A DNA stretch of 64,000 nucleotides from Cladorhizidae sp. MBARI D1340-BT2 (lineage: Eukaryota; Porifera; Demospongiae; Poecilosclerida; Cladorhizidae), in contig JAQNBH010000006.1 in the NCBI GenBank assembly GCA_028752905.1, positions 23,298,311 to 23,362,310 on the forward strand, written 5' to 3'. Below, piece by piece: positions 21,885 through 33,376 of the stretch. A model generated the notes under the pieces. It made no database searches. It had not been told where the DNA came from and worked only from the letters and a program-made list of their open reading frames with translations. Position numbers and translations under genes: made by a program. The stretch's first letter is position 1. Each line of letters opens with the position of its first letter.

Positions 21885-22295
21885 GTCACTACTGTTACAT
21901 GTTATTATTGTTATTTGGCATATTGTTACATTTTATTATTGGTATTTGGCAAATTGTTATATTGTTACATGTTATTATTGTTATTTGGCATATTGTTACA
22001 TGTTATTATTGTTATTTGGCATATTGTTACATGTAATTATTGTTATTTGGTATATTGTTACATGTTATTATTGTTATTTGGCATATTGTTACATGTTATT
22101 ATTGTTATTTGGCATATTGTTAAATGTTATTATTGTTATTTGGTATATTGTTACTGTATTTGGTATACTGTTACATGTTATTATTGTTATTTGGCATATT
22201 GTTTATATTGTTATTTGATATATTATTACATGTTATTAATGTTATTTGGCATATTGTTATTGCTATTTGACATAATTGTTACATGTTATATTTTT
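21885..22295. repeat. 31-bp minisatellite, block 2 (about 12 units)
   Basis: Tandem TGTTACATG TTATTATTG TTATTTGGC ATAT units; the right end becomes irregular. Because 31 is not a multiple of 3, each frame cycles through the three phases. None contains a stop, which yields two overlapping hydrophobic ORFs (21883-22218, 21915-22400) that should not be read as proteins. Confidence 0.92.
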
Positions 22296-22976
22296 GGCTA
22301 TATCTACCCAGTCAAATCATCACAGAAAACTTGCAAAGTTGGTATTTGCTTTGTAGATGGTGCCGACTATGATCATAAGCCAACTGAAAATAAAATATAA
22401 TTTCACGACATTAGCTGAGAAAAATGGGTTATCAATACACAACTTTTCTTGACATATTTCTCTGCATGTCTTCATATTGATGTAAAAAAATAACAGATGT
22501 TCTAAACTAGCTAGACATATAGATTATTAGGCTTCTTATGTCAAAGGCATAACATAATTTCTTTATTTGTTCCAAGAGGTTTTGTTAACAATGCCTAAAA
22601 TCCCATAAACACCCAAACAGTATTCCAAAGTAAGTAACACAATATCAGGAATTTCATATGCTTGCTCATCAGAAAAGGATTGAACCTGTAGTATCAACAA
22701 AAAATCACTTCTTGACTTACATCTTTGAACTAAGCTGATGAAAATAGGATATGAATAGACACATTATTTCATATTGCATTTGAATTGATATTATTATATT
22801 TCATTTTGAAATTATAGAACTTTAAAAAGTGGATCCCTTTATCTTGATAACACAAGGTTAAAAATAACCCTTGTGTTTCTTGATTATATGATGTGGGCAC
22901 TTTCATTGTGTGGGCCAATTTTTGTAAAACTATCCACATAAATATTATCCAGTATTCCAAACTAATTTACACATAC

Positions 22977-23144
22977 CAGTATTATCTCTGGCTTGTTTAT
23001 CAGAGAAGGATAGAGTCTGTAAAATAAAACATTCATTAAATCTAGCAAACACAACCATAGAGGATTGGCACACCTGTGTGGATCTTTTTCTTGGATGACC
23101 TGATGTCTCAATTTTTGTACGAGCACTTGTAGGCAATCCAGGGT
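22977..23144 (-). CDS. Cassette exon pair (71 + 40 nt), copy A1
   Basis: Exon a 23144-23074 lies between acceptor ..TTTAG and donor GTGTGC and reads DPGLPTSARTKIETSGHP with the G carried over from the previous exon. Exon b 23016-22977 lies between ..TTACAG and GTATGTGT and reads TLSFSDKQARDNTG. Together they are 111 nt, so inclusion keeps frame. In this copy the AYEIP tyrosine motif is replaced by ARDNT. A further exon-b copy at 22685-22646 (VQSFSDEQAYEIP) has lost its GT donor (AT instead). Function unknown; the sequence looks like a flexible, Ser/Thr-rich tail. Confidence 0.5.
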
Positions 23145-24442
23145 CTAAAGTTCAGTAATCCAAATATAAATCAAGAATGCATTCATACTATATATGTAGG
23201 GATAATAAATCTGTTTCTGACAGCTCTAATATATTTTAATTCTATAGCTGAAACTCAAATAAAGCATATCAAACTCTAATAGAGCACAAACAATTATTGC
23301 ATTGCAACCGAGCAAGAATAGAATATGAGTCAAACAATTCAAGCATAGAATGGTGCTGGTTACAAGCATGCAATATGTAGCTGCCAATTGAGCTCAGTTT
23401 AGCTAAATATTGCACACATAAACAAGTCAATTATAGTGTTGAAGTTCTTTACCAATTTCAGTTCTTTACCAATTTCAGTTTGTTATAGATGGTAAAAATA
23501 TATTTTAAAAATTAATCCAGGTTTTAATTCGTTTATTTTTTATATCTGCTAGGTACTACCATAGTGAATTCATGGTAAGCTGGAATTCTATTTGGAGCCA
23601 AAAATAGAAGAAACCACCTTTAGGATGTTAAAAAACTGCCTAAATAAGTTTCAGCTAAGACGATTTTTTCCAACCTATTTTGAAATATGCCAATATGGAG
23701 AGTACTATTGTAATACCTGGCTGTACACACATGCACTTATGCCACTGCAGTGCCACTCAGTAATATCTACCCTAAAGGACATAAAGGGAGTTGAACTAGC
23801 TACTCACCTTGAATATCTGATGGATGGGTGCTTGCGTTATGTAATTTGCACGGTTATTTTACATAGACACCCTGTGTTACCACTGTAATGAAGTTAGAGG
23901 TTAGTTAGCTCTAGATGAGGATTTCATGTTTTTAACAAAAGTCTAGCCAGTGCCTCTGCTTCAACTGCTTCCAGGTTGTCAACTTTAGCTTCATTCAAGT
24001 CTAGCAATGCAGTTTCATTGTTATCCTACCTTCTATCTTTGCTATCTTTGCTATCCTATTATGCACTGGGCAGTTTCTTCAAGCAACAAGTCAAATCATA
24101 GATCAGAGAAAACTGTATAATGGGCACTTGCTATGTGGAAGTGCTGACTTTAAGGCAGACTGAAGTGAAAACTTTAATGTATGTGACATAAGCCACGAAA
24201 AATGGGACATGAACAGACACAACATTTAATATGACATAATTATCGGCATGTGTTCATCACACTAATATAAAAAATTATAGGTTTTCTAATTAAGCTAAAC
24301 CTTTGGAGTGTTAGGCTTCTTATGTCAAGGATGTTACATAATTTCTTTATTTATTCTGAGAAGATCTTTTTAACAGTACCTAAAATCCCACAAACAACTA
24401 AAACAAGCAGTATTGCAGTATTGCAAAGTAAGTAACACATAC

Positions 24443-24610
24443 CAGGAATTTCATAGGCTTGCTCACCAGAAAAGGATTGAGCCTGTAGGATTAACAATAT
24501 ATTACATTAAATTAAGCAAACAAACACAACAATAGAGTGTTGGCTCACATGTGTGGCTGGAAGACCTTCTCCTGATAGGCCAACTTTTGGAACAGCACTT
24601 GTAGGCACTC
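24443..24610 (-). CDS. Cassette exon pair (62 + 40 nt) with AYEIP motif, copy A2
   Basis: Exon a 24610-24549 (acceptor TATCCAG, donor GTGAGC) reads VPTSAVPKVGLSGEGLPATH. Exon b 24482-24443 (acceptor CTACAG, donor GTATGT) reads AQSFSGEQAYEIPG. The total of 102 nt keeps frame. Acidic-X-Ala-Tyr-Glu-Ile-Pro is a plausible tyrosine-phosphorylation/SH2-docking site (YxxP type), which would place the segment in a cytoplasmic tail; that is inference. All splice signals are intact here, making this the best-preserved cassette. Confidence 0.55.
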
Positions 24611-25095
24611 CTGGATAAAAAATATGTGTGATCATAGAATGCATTCATACTGTGTAATACAATACAATCAATGTATGGTGCCATACTGGAGTGGTGTAGT
24701 TTTAATACCCACTTTGCCCCAACGGGTGTTAAAAGAGTGCTGTGTGCATTTAAAACAGATTTAAAACAACAGCAAAGTATATCTTAAAATTGTAAGAGTC
24801 ACTCTACTTTCTTGACTTACATCTTTGAACATGAGCTGAGAAAAATAGGATATGAATAGACACGATATTTCATGTTTCACTTCCTTTGGTACATATTTCA
24901 TTTTGAAATTATAGACCTAAAAAGTAGATCCTTTAACTTGGATAACCCGATGAAAAATATAACCTCTGTGTTTGTTGATCATCTGTGTTTGTTGATTAAT
25001 TTGCTGTGAGCACTTTTATTGTATGGACCAATTCCTTCCACATGGAAAAAAACACATTCAATAAAACCCAGTATTCCGAACTAAGTTACACATAC

Positions 25096-25250
25096 CAGAA
25101 TTCTGACTGGCTGGCTTGTTCTGGGAAGGATGGCGTCTGAAAAATAAAACATTCATTAAATCAAGCAAACACAACAGTAGCTCACCTGTGTGGATCTTTT
25201 GAATGGAAGACCTGCTGATGTTCCAATTTTTGTACCATCACTTGTAGGAA
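25096..25250 (-). CDS. Cassette exon pair (65 + 41 nt), copy A3, degenerate second exon
   Basis: Exon a 25250-25186 (acceptor CTTTAG, donor GTGAGC) reads PTSDGTKIGTSAGLPFKRST and is in frame. Exon b 25136-25096 (acceptor TTTCAG, donor GTATGT) is 41 nt instead of 40, reads TPSFPEQASQSEF, lacks the tyrosine and would shift the frame. Splice signals are intact although the coding content has drifted. Confidence 0.45.
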
Positions 25251-26177
25251 CTAAAGTTTGAAGAAATATACCAAGAATGCATTCATATTATGCAGGGACA
25301 ACAAATCACAGCTGTATATAGTATTGTAAATAGCAAATTGTAGTGCATATTATAAAGAACGAGTGGAACGTCAGAATTATATGATATTAAAAGGAGGTCA
25401 ATGATTTCCATTTTTCACCACCTACATCCTAATACACTATCAGTCCAGAGCTCAAAGTTTCTGTATAACTTTGCACTAATACACAATAATCATTAGCTGA
25501 GTAAAATGAGAGATAAAAAACAAAATTCAATATATATATTTCTCGGCAATTATTCATGTAATGGTTGTCAAGAGTTAGAAGTTCTAAAACTGCTAGGGCT
25601 TTAGAGTAGTAGATGGCTAGGGCTAGAGGTTGCTATTGATGACAAATATAAATTTTTGTTTTCTTTTCCATTTTTTAGGTGATAAAAACTGAATATAGAA
25701 AAATTATGGTTTCATGGGTTCAAATTTAGGCTCCCAAGTGTGGTCACCCAGCAGCCAGGGAAGTCCACAATCGCGATTGAACTGCTCTACCTTTAGTGCT
25801 TCGCTGTGCAATGAAAAGTACCAGCAGTCTGAGATCGTGTGTTCATGTTTTGGTATGGCTGGCTATGAACCTTTCAATTAATGAGCCTCGCAACCAAGCA
25901 ATTTTTTCCCCCAAGCAACCTTATGGAAAAGACAGTAGTGTTAGGTTCATTCCAGGTGACATAGTTCTCTTCGAAGTGGTGGCTTCATTTGGAAGGTCGG
26001 GTGCATTGTTAACTTTGCTTGAAACTTGTGACAAGGAAAATCTATGAGGCTTTAATCTCTGATGTAAGTATGAAATTGCTAACTGGATAATTTTATGCAA
26101 ACATACAGTCTGGTAGGTAATAATATACTAGTAGCTATCCAAAGGTTTCTGTAATTTGAAATATGCAATCGTTTCCT

Positions 26178-26420
26178 TCAAGCAGCATGAACAGAGGCAG
26201 TGTCACAAGAGTTCTGTGGAATACTACTAACTACCTTCACAACAACACACAATGTAAGTGAGATACTTAGCAGTTCTCTGTCATAGCAATGGCTACTAAC
26301 CATCACCATATTTTGAAAATCATTTCGTGCCTCAAGTTCTTTGCTAGACCGGGATGTGCAATCAGTGGCCACAACGACCAGTAGTGATAGAAATTTTTAT
26401 AAGCTGATGAGGAAGGATGA
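26178..26420 (-). CDS. Possible exon of the R1-block gene
   Basis: A minus-strand frame reads FLSLLVVVATDCTSRSSKEL, ARNDFQNMV, then LTLCVVVKVVSSIPQNSCDT. The hydrophobic start resembles a signal or membrane segment. The paralogous region 42144-42370 keeps SLKLHVVVQVANTTQNACDT and similar words but needs frame changes. It may belong to the same gene as the cassettes downstream on the minus strand; no splice links can be proven. Confidence 0.25.
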
Positions 26421-27229
26421 TTCCAAGATATAAGTTTTTTCAGGATATAATTGATGAATTAAGCATACTGGCTTGCCAAAAAATAGAACACTACTTCTGT
26501 CCTCAATGTATGGATAAGCTATTGAAAATAATGGCTTGAGTATAAGGATTGCTGGAGACCTGTAAGATACAGAGTATTATGCAAATGTTGATTTTGTGAT
26601 GTCTGCAACCAATGCTCCCAGCGAATGGTCTTTAAGTATATACATAGAGGAGAATGTATTTTAACCATGAAGCAAGACAATATAATGCAATTGACTATTG
26701 ACTAATTATTTTGTAAGCAAATACGATCACAGATAATTTTGTGAAGATTGACAACATAACTGATTTTCAAACTGTAAACACACGGTGTTAATCATATTCC
26801 TTACCACAATAGCCAGATCACTCCAAATTTGCCCGTGTCGCCCCAGACTAAGCATTGCATGTTGTAGCAGGTTGAGTGAATAATACTCCACAGAACGCTT
26901 GTGGCACCCTCTCTCTTTATACTGCTAGAAGGCAACTATTGCATCTCCGGAATTACAATATATATAGACTATATGCTAGCTTAAAATGCAGTATCAGAGG
27001 TTCCACTCTTTGTAGACATTTCTGTAGCTCTCAAGCAAAATGACAGTGCACTTGTCTTCAAAATGAAGCCTCCGCTATGAAGAGTACCAAGTCTTCTGGA
27101 ACATACTCAATGCTACAATCTTTACCCTATTGGAAAATGCAAATGAACTTGGTAGGTCATGATTGTGGGTGTGGCATTCTCTCTGTAAAAAGTGGTCTTG
27201 CCAAACCCACATCTCATATGCACTAGGTC

Positions 27230-27858
27230 CTATGATTAGGAGCACAAGGTAAGGGAGGTTCTATTGTATACATCAAAACACAATACCACTAGCTCCCATA
27301 GTTAGAGCCCAATTCTAAGGGAGGTTCCACTGCACACATCAACTAGCTCCCATAGTTAGGAGCCCAAGTGTAAGGGAGTTTCCACTGCACACATCAACAA
27401 CACAATACTACTAGCCTCCATAGTTAGGAGCCCAAGTGTGAGGGAGGTTCAACTGCACACATCAACTATCTCCCATAGTTAGGAGCACAATGCTAAGGGA
27501 GGTTCTTCTCATACAACAACACATTAGTATTATCTCCAATAGTTAGAAGCCCAGTGTAATGGTGGTTCCACTGCACACATCAGCAACACACTACCACTAG
27601 CTCCCATAGTTAGGAACCCAAGGTCCACTGACACATCAACAACACAATACCACTAGCCCCCATAGTTAGGAGCCCAAGTGTAAGAGAGGTTACACTGCAC
27701 AGATCAATAACACAATACCACTAACTCCCATAGTTAGGAACCCAAGGGTAAGGGAGATGAACTGACACATAAACAACACAATATCACTAGCTCCTATAGT
27801 TAGAAGTCCAAGAGAAAGGAAGGTTCTACTGCACAGATCAACAACACAATAATACTAG
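27230..27858. repeat. Minisatellite of about 65 bp (CTCCCATAGTTAGGAGCCCAAGTGTAAGG...)
   Basis: Nine to ten variable units, each with ACTAGCTCCCATAGTTAGGA, CCCAAG.GTAAGGGAGGTT and CACTGCACACATCAACAACA. The array ends within a few bases of the splice donor of the Death-domain exon and so would lie in its downstream intron. Confidence 0.88.
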
Positions 27859-27863
27859 CTCAC

Positions 27864-28227
27864 TTTCAGATGTCTCAAAGTTGTCCTTCAAGTCAGTGAG
27901 GTCAGCGTAAAGTGCCTCTCTAAAAATTTTACCGACTTCACTAAGTTCCATGCATACTAACAATTTGCACAGGCCCCTCCATGTGCATTGGATATTCATT
28001 TTCGGTGTATTCTTCATCCATTTCTCCATGATGGCCCTCATGCACTTCTCGGGGTTGCCTATATACATGGATGCTATTAGCCTCGTCGCAGTAACACTAA
28101 TTATTTCTGCTGCTTTATTCCAATCTGCCGCTAGCTCATTATAAAGTCGTAATTCTTGTCCCTCTCCTTTCGGGCCAATCCACTGAATCAGTTGCATGTG
28201 ATGTGAGTCGATGCATTCATTATTATG
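27864..28227 (-). CDS. Death-domain exon
   Basis: From acceptor ..GATATTCAG the exon reads HNNECIDSHHMQLIQWIG then ELAADWNKAAEIISVTATRL, NPEKCMRAIMEKWMKNTP, CTWRGLCKLLVCMEL and VGKIFREAL. The spacing of W, the C..AIMEKW helix and the TW..L motif is that of a Death domain (six-helix adaptor fold mediating homotypic interactions in apoptosis/innate-immunity proteins). A GTGAGC donor at 27863 ends it at phase 1; reading through would stop at 27838. It is on the same strand as the cassette exons on both sides (31.2-31.4 kb and 22.6-25.3 kb), so it may share a gene with them, but no transcript links them. It is intact and the best host-gene candidate in the window. Confidence 0.68.
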
Positions 28228-29420
28228 CTGAATATCACAATAAAGAAAAGCAGGACTTTATCACAATAGCAATACAAGGAAGGTACCGCATGGGGGCAAG
28301 AATAGACAAACACTGCCAACCAAACACACATCCCCAAATCTAGGAAGGGAAAGTGGGAGTGGGAGAGGAAACTTTAGTTGCAGCTTTATAACTTTGCAAT
28401 AGAGGACCTGTACTTATATAGAGTACCTGTAGCATTAGCGGGCAAGAATATGGACAATGAATACAACCACTTGTGAAGCAGTGCCCAACTGCAGATGCAA
28501 TCAATCCATGAATGTATGTATCATAATTATGTGTAGAGGGCTAGGTAAGGGATGAAGGATGTTTGAACTGCTGTATAGAGGAGCTGGAGGGTGTCATGTG
28601 TAGACAACTCATCAGCGATGGAAGAAATATTTGGTGTGGAACAGGAGGAGATATAGTCATGATTGATGCTTAACCAAAGTAGAAAAGTACCGTTGTGGAT
28701 TATACACAAGTAGATGCCATGTGAGAGTATAGGCTCCAAGAGGAAGTAGAGTTATTAGTTTCTTTGGGATGGCGAAATCCAAATGAATTCGAGATAAAAA
28801 AATTTAATTTGCAATCAACGAACTTTCTGTTGACAAGCAATTAAATAACTTTCTCAATAGATGAATGCTAGAGCATCTAGCACAAAACACGAGAGTAGTT
28901 GATTATTGAGAAAAGTTATTGTAATTCTAGAAACACTGAAGCTTGTGTTGGGGTCTATACAGAAGTAAATATAAATATAATACACACTCACACACACAAT
29001 ATAGCTTGATGTAAATTTTTATAGAAAATTTTCCTAGGTCAATACATAGGAATCTGCATTTTGTGTGTGTATAGCATGCATGCATGCAGTTTATAGGCTT
29101 GGCCATCTTTGGCCTCCATACACATGTCTAGAACTGCCCTACACTGGGAAGGTTTTGGACCCTGGGCGTCCTTAGTCAATGGCCCAAAACTTTAAAACAG
29201 ACATTACAGCCAAACTAAGGCAGATACATGGTTCAACTGAGTTTTAGATTATGGTCAACTTAGGGAGAGGCAGGATCAAGCATTCTCTGGAGGGGTGTGT
29301 GGATGGGAGGGGGTGGGGGTGGGAGTGGGAGTGATGAATTTCTGTTTGTCTCATAGAGGGCACCATATACACCTAGAAAATTGTAACTATACATTAGCAT
29401 GCAGACAGACAACCATTGTG
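28228..29420. other. Probable intron/intergenic, no supported exon
   Basis: A 70-codon minus-strand ORF (28739-28527) is unrecognised. A G-rich stretch near 29290-29330 gives a poly-proline ORF on the minus strand that is compositional, not a gene. Confidence 0.4.
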
Positions 29421-29715
29421 TCTTATAGCCTAGGGCTAGGGCTAGAGAACTAGGACTATTATAGAAGGCTTGCCACAAATACTACAGTGGGATCATGCAA
29501 CATGCCTAGCTCTAGTATTAGCCCTAACTTTAGCACTAGCCTTTGCCCTAACTCTATCCCTGACTTAACCCCAATTCTAGTCCAAGCCCAACAATACTCC
29601 TAGATTTAGCCCTACCTCAGCCCCAACATTAGCCTTATCTCTAGCCCTAAGCCTAACTATAATACTAGCCATAGCCCTAACTCTAGCCCTAGGTTTAGCC
29701 CCACCCCTATACTGT
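29420..29715. repeat. Degenerate telomere-like array (TAGCCCTAACTC)
   Basis: Begins with AGGGCTAGGGCTAG (29432), then about 200 bp of irregular TAGCCCTAAC, TAGCCCTAACTCTAGCCCTAGG and related words with a period near 12. It resembles old interstitial CCCTAA-type sequence mixed with GCTAG. Confidence 0.6.
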
Positions 29716-30254
29716 ATGTTAAGTGTGCCTACATGCACCTCACACTCAATGGGTTGTTAAGGATATATTCATACTCCATAGTTTTTATTCTAAAGGCTGG
29801 TTCACAATATGACGTGAACCATCCTGAAATATTAAGAATTGGAGTAAATACCCCGAGATATTTTTAACAAGTACAATAGCCAGGAAGAAGGCAAGCAGGC
29901 TCTCCAAAACAACAAAAAATTATAAAAATGCTCCACAAAGCTCAAGATCTTTAAAAACTGTACATGTCCAGTGTGAAAATCATTATAAAAGTAAAAATGA
30001 CCAAGATTAAACTTTTTATTTTTTATTTTTAACAACCATGACTGCTTCTAGGAACATTCTTTTTCTCATTTTTTTACTGCTGAGAAAGAGGCATTAGTGA
30101 ATGGATTCCTTTTCTTAAATTTTGTTAAAGTTTTACATTGAAATAAGTAATAGCTACAAATATATAATTGTAATAAAACACCAAAAATTGTTTGCAATCA
30201 CTAAGGGGGGTGGGGGGGGGGGGCAACGGTATTTTTAAAAAAAAATTCCCTTTT

Positions 30255-30842
30255 ACTTATGGTTACCATTTTAGAGCTCCATAGATTCTGTAAACTTAAT
30301 GTATGGCTTTAATATATACCTCAAAAGATAGGTCTCTCTATGTGCTCTCTTTTAATACTAAAATATTTTTCATAGATATATCTATAGCCACGTTACTATA
30401 CCTTGAGTGGAGGGAACCGTAAAACCTGAATGCCTAAATTGGCCACAAAATATCTCCAGATTGCAAAGTGCTAAAGGTTTGAAATTAGCACCAGTGGCTA
30501 GAGGAAGCTACATTTCACCCACGCGCTTGACCATGTACTTACATTTTAACACCTAATGAAAACACTCGTTGAATAGAGTAGAGCTTCCTCTAGCCACTGG
30601 TGCTAATTTCAAATCTTTAGCACTTTGCAATCTGGAGATATATTTATGCGGCCAATTCAGGCATTCAGGTTTTGAAGTTCCCTCTACTTTAGGTCTAGTA
30701 ACTTGGCTATAGTTATACCTATAAAAACAATTTAGTATCAAAAGAGAGCCCACAGAGAGACCTATCAATTAAGCTATATATGAAGTCCATACAATGAAGT
30801 TTACATACAGAATTTACGGAGCTCTAAAGTGGTAACCATAAG
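30255..30842. mobile_element. Long inverted-repeat (foldback/MITE-like) element
   Basis: Arm 1 (30255-30509) starts TTATGGTTACCATTTTAGAGC and ends CCAGTGGCTAGAGGAAGCT. Arm 2 (30582-30842) is its diverged reverse complement, starting AGCTTCCTCTAGCCACTGG and ending AAAGTGGTAACCATAA. The arms surround a loop of about 72 bp. Single arms of the same family occur at 61375-61530 and 63690-64000. No ORF of note. Confidence 0.88.
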
Positions 30843-31208
30843 TTAAAAAAAGAGAAAAGGAAAAATATGCCATTGTCCCCTCAGATACATGATTAAATGC
30901 CATGGATTATTTTGACTGCCACTAAAAATCCAGTGAGGGATGTCCACCTATAACTCATGCTCAATCTCTAGGTAGGAGGGATTTCTGAACAGATTTATTT
31001 GCTACGAATCTGTCTGCAATGTAGCTTTTATTTGCTCACCTCAATGAGTTACTTCTATTACAAAACTACAGCTTATTGTATTTGCATACCGATGATAGTT
31101 TTAATGGACTTATGAGGGAAAAAGTTACATTTACAAATAGTTATGCCATGGAAAATTGTTATCATTAATTATTTTTAAAAAACAGCATCCATAATCAATC
31201 AAACATAC

Positions 31209-31371
31209 CAGGATTTTCATAGGCTTCTTCATCAGAAATGGATTCACTCTGATGAGTAAATTATCAACATCAATAAGCAAGTTAATGGAATAGAACAGAC
31301 TCACAGCGGCAGAGGCTTGTGGCAAAGAAGATCCTTTTGATCTCACAAGATTTGCTGATATTTTCCAGTCT
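31209..31371 (-). CDS. Cassette exon pair with AYENP motif, upstream member
   Basis: Exon b 31248-31209 (acceptor CATCAG, donor GTATGT) is exactly 40 nt and reads SESISDEEAYENPG, the acidic version of the cassette exon. The preceding exon 31371-31305 (acceptor TTTAG, donor GTGAGT) reads DWKISANLVRSKGSSLPQ, unlike exon a elsewhere, and is 67 nt, so its phase does not fit the simple cassette pattern. It may be a different exon or drifted. Lies 3 kb upstream of the Death-domain exon on the same strand. Confidence 0.5.
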
Positions 31372-31419
31372 CTAAATTTATGAATCAACCAAAATCCATT
31401 CGTAGAAGACATAATTATA

Positions 31420-33370
31420 AGTAACTATAAACCCAACGGGTTGTCCTATCAACCCTAGTTTACAAGAAATTTTAGAACAAGCTTTACAATTGCATATTTA
31501 ATATGAGTAAGGAAGCTTTTCTACAAAACCTTTTTTATCACTTATAAAACATACATTTAACAAAGATTTATCCTAACAGTAACAGGTGATAACCTTGGGC
31601 AGACAAACATGGATTAGCCAACCTGGCAATTGCTACCAGCATGTTCGCAGAGTATGATATAATTAACAATACAAACATCTCTGGTGTGCAGGCACAAAAT
31701 AAAGGGATGCAGGTTCTATTTGGCCTAGAGTTGCTCATCCACAATAACTAGAGCTACACAAGCTATAAATGTTTCTCAATGCACCTGATTGCTCATAAGC
31801 TAATGCTTGATGCACATTAGCTCAACCAGTTTAGGTATACCCAAATCTCAAGATGACCATGTTCAATATGAATGGGGTTAACAAATCATGGTGCGGACCT
31901 CTCACAAAAAGAACAATAAAAATGGACCATAGAAGTTAGTACTCAAAGATGACTTCCAACATCCTATACACATTTGCCTGCCAACTCATTAGGGTAAAAC
32001 TGACAGTCGCAGGCCTCACACCTCCAACCTTCTTATTCAGCCAATAGTGAAGAAAATATAGAAGCATGATTCCAAATAATGAGATTCACAAAAGCAGTGA
32101 GAGCTTAGCAACAGTGAACCACCCTGCCAGCAAGATCACTGATCATGTCCTTAACCAACCCTCTGTAAGCACAATATAGCAGAGCAAGTAAAAAAAACAC
32201 ATAAAACACTGCATGATTGCTACAATTTTCCAATTGTTATGTCCTACTCCTAGATTGCATATAGGGTCCAGAAAATGTTGCCAAATATGTTTAAAAAAAT
32301 ACCAACGATCTCTTGTCTAGAAAATCATCGAATTGATAAGAGAGTAACTAGGATGACCTCATTACTTAAGTCACCAGGGGTGATATAGCTATCTTTAGGA
32401 AGATTCTGATGAGGAAGAAGAAGGTATAGTCATCTTCAGTTACCTAGGAATTCTCAGAGAGCTGCTGTATATTGATCAAGATTCAGATGCAGAAATGGAC
32501 CAGGAAGGCTTCTCAGGTTAGTGTGATAGTATCTAGTTTTAGTATTAGCCTTTCCTAAATAGCTGGAGAGGGTCCATCTAGACATATATTAGCAATTCAA
32601 TTTAAATGTACTTAAACTTGAATTCAAAATCGGATTTTGTGGAAACTAATGTCATAAATCTAAACCAAAATTATAATTCTTATATTAAATTTTTCATATT
32701 TGACTTGCGATGAAGTGGTATTGTTTTACCGACAATTAGGTACCAGCTTCATATACTTTTCTATGCAATGTTCCTGCCAGTTCCCCTCCAGTACTGACCA
32801 TTCCCATTCAGGCCAAGCCCAAGGATTGCCTCGCCCTTTCCCGCATATTCCAGTAGTAGTGTAAGCATGCATACAAGATTGTGACATATAGCTACTGGAG
32901 ATATTTTGTCCACACACACAGTTATTGAACTCATTGCTAGCTAGCACTTGGTGCCATTCACCATTATTTAAGCTTGGGCAAATCTTCTAGACTCTGTTTC
33001 TCTACAAGGGAAGTGTCAGGCCTCAAAATGGACTGGTTAGTAAGAGAGCTAGTGTGTTGCTCTATCTTATTTTTTCCACAAACTTATAGAAGACAGCTGG
33101 AGTTTGGCTAAGTGGATAATTGGAACTGTGGCCAGCACTTGGCTCAGCTTGGTTGATTCGGAGAAGTGAGAGCACGTTTTCAGCATTTCTGTGTGTATAT
33201 TGTTTGATATTGTGCATAGTGTTTGCATATTATTTACATATTGTGTATTTTTGTATTTTGCCGCCCATTTTATGCAAGAAATTACATCAAGTAACAAGGC
33301 GAATGACAAGTCTGAGAGAGCAGACAGAACAGAGCGAGGGGAGTAAACTGAGAAACTCCAAAGAGAGCAA
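31420..33370. other. No gene recognised
   Basis: AT-rich sequence without coding signal. From about 33100 it becomes the leader of the gag at 33377. No LTR could be delimited. Confidence 0.45.
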
Positions 33371-33376
33371 GTTCAG

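Larger units (their letters stand above)
22300..27000. repeat. Paralogous block R1, copy A
   Basis: Co-linear with 37800-42885 over several kb. Anchors include GGTAAGCTGGAATTC (23575 / 38808), AGAAACCACC (23609 / 38830), CAGCCAGGGAAGTCCA (25750 / 41717), CACAACGACCA (26370 / 42344) and CTCCACAGAAC.CTTGTGGCAC (26885 / 42794). Inside, a smaller unit is itself repeated (22.3-23.2 and 24.0-25.4 kb), carrying the minus-strand cassette exons. Confidence 0.85.

Noticed and set aside
21883..22400. Two overlapping hydrophobic ORFs that look like a membrane protein
   Set aside because: They are the translation of a 31-bp minisatellite in cycling frames; the period, not selection, explains both.
29260..29478. 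Minus-strand ORF with a poly-proline run
   Set aside because: Produced by a G-rich low-complexity stretch; no domain or conservation.
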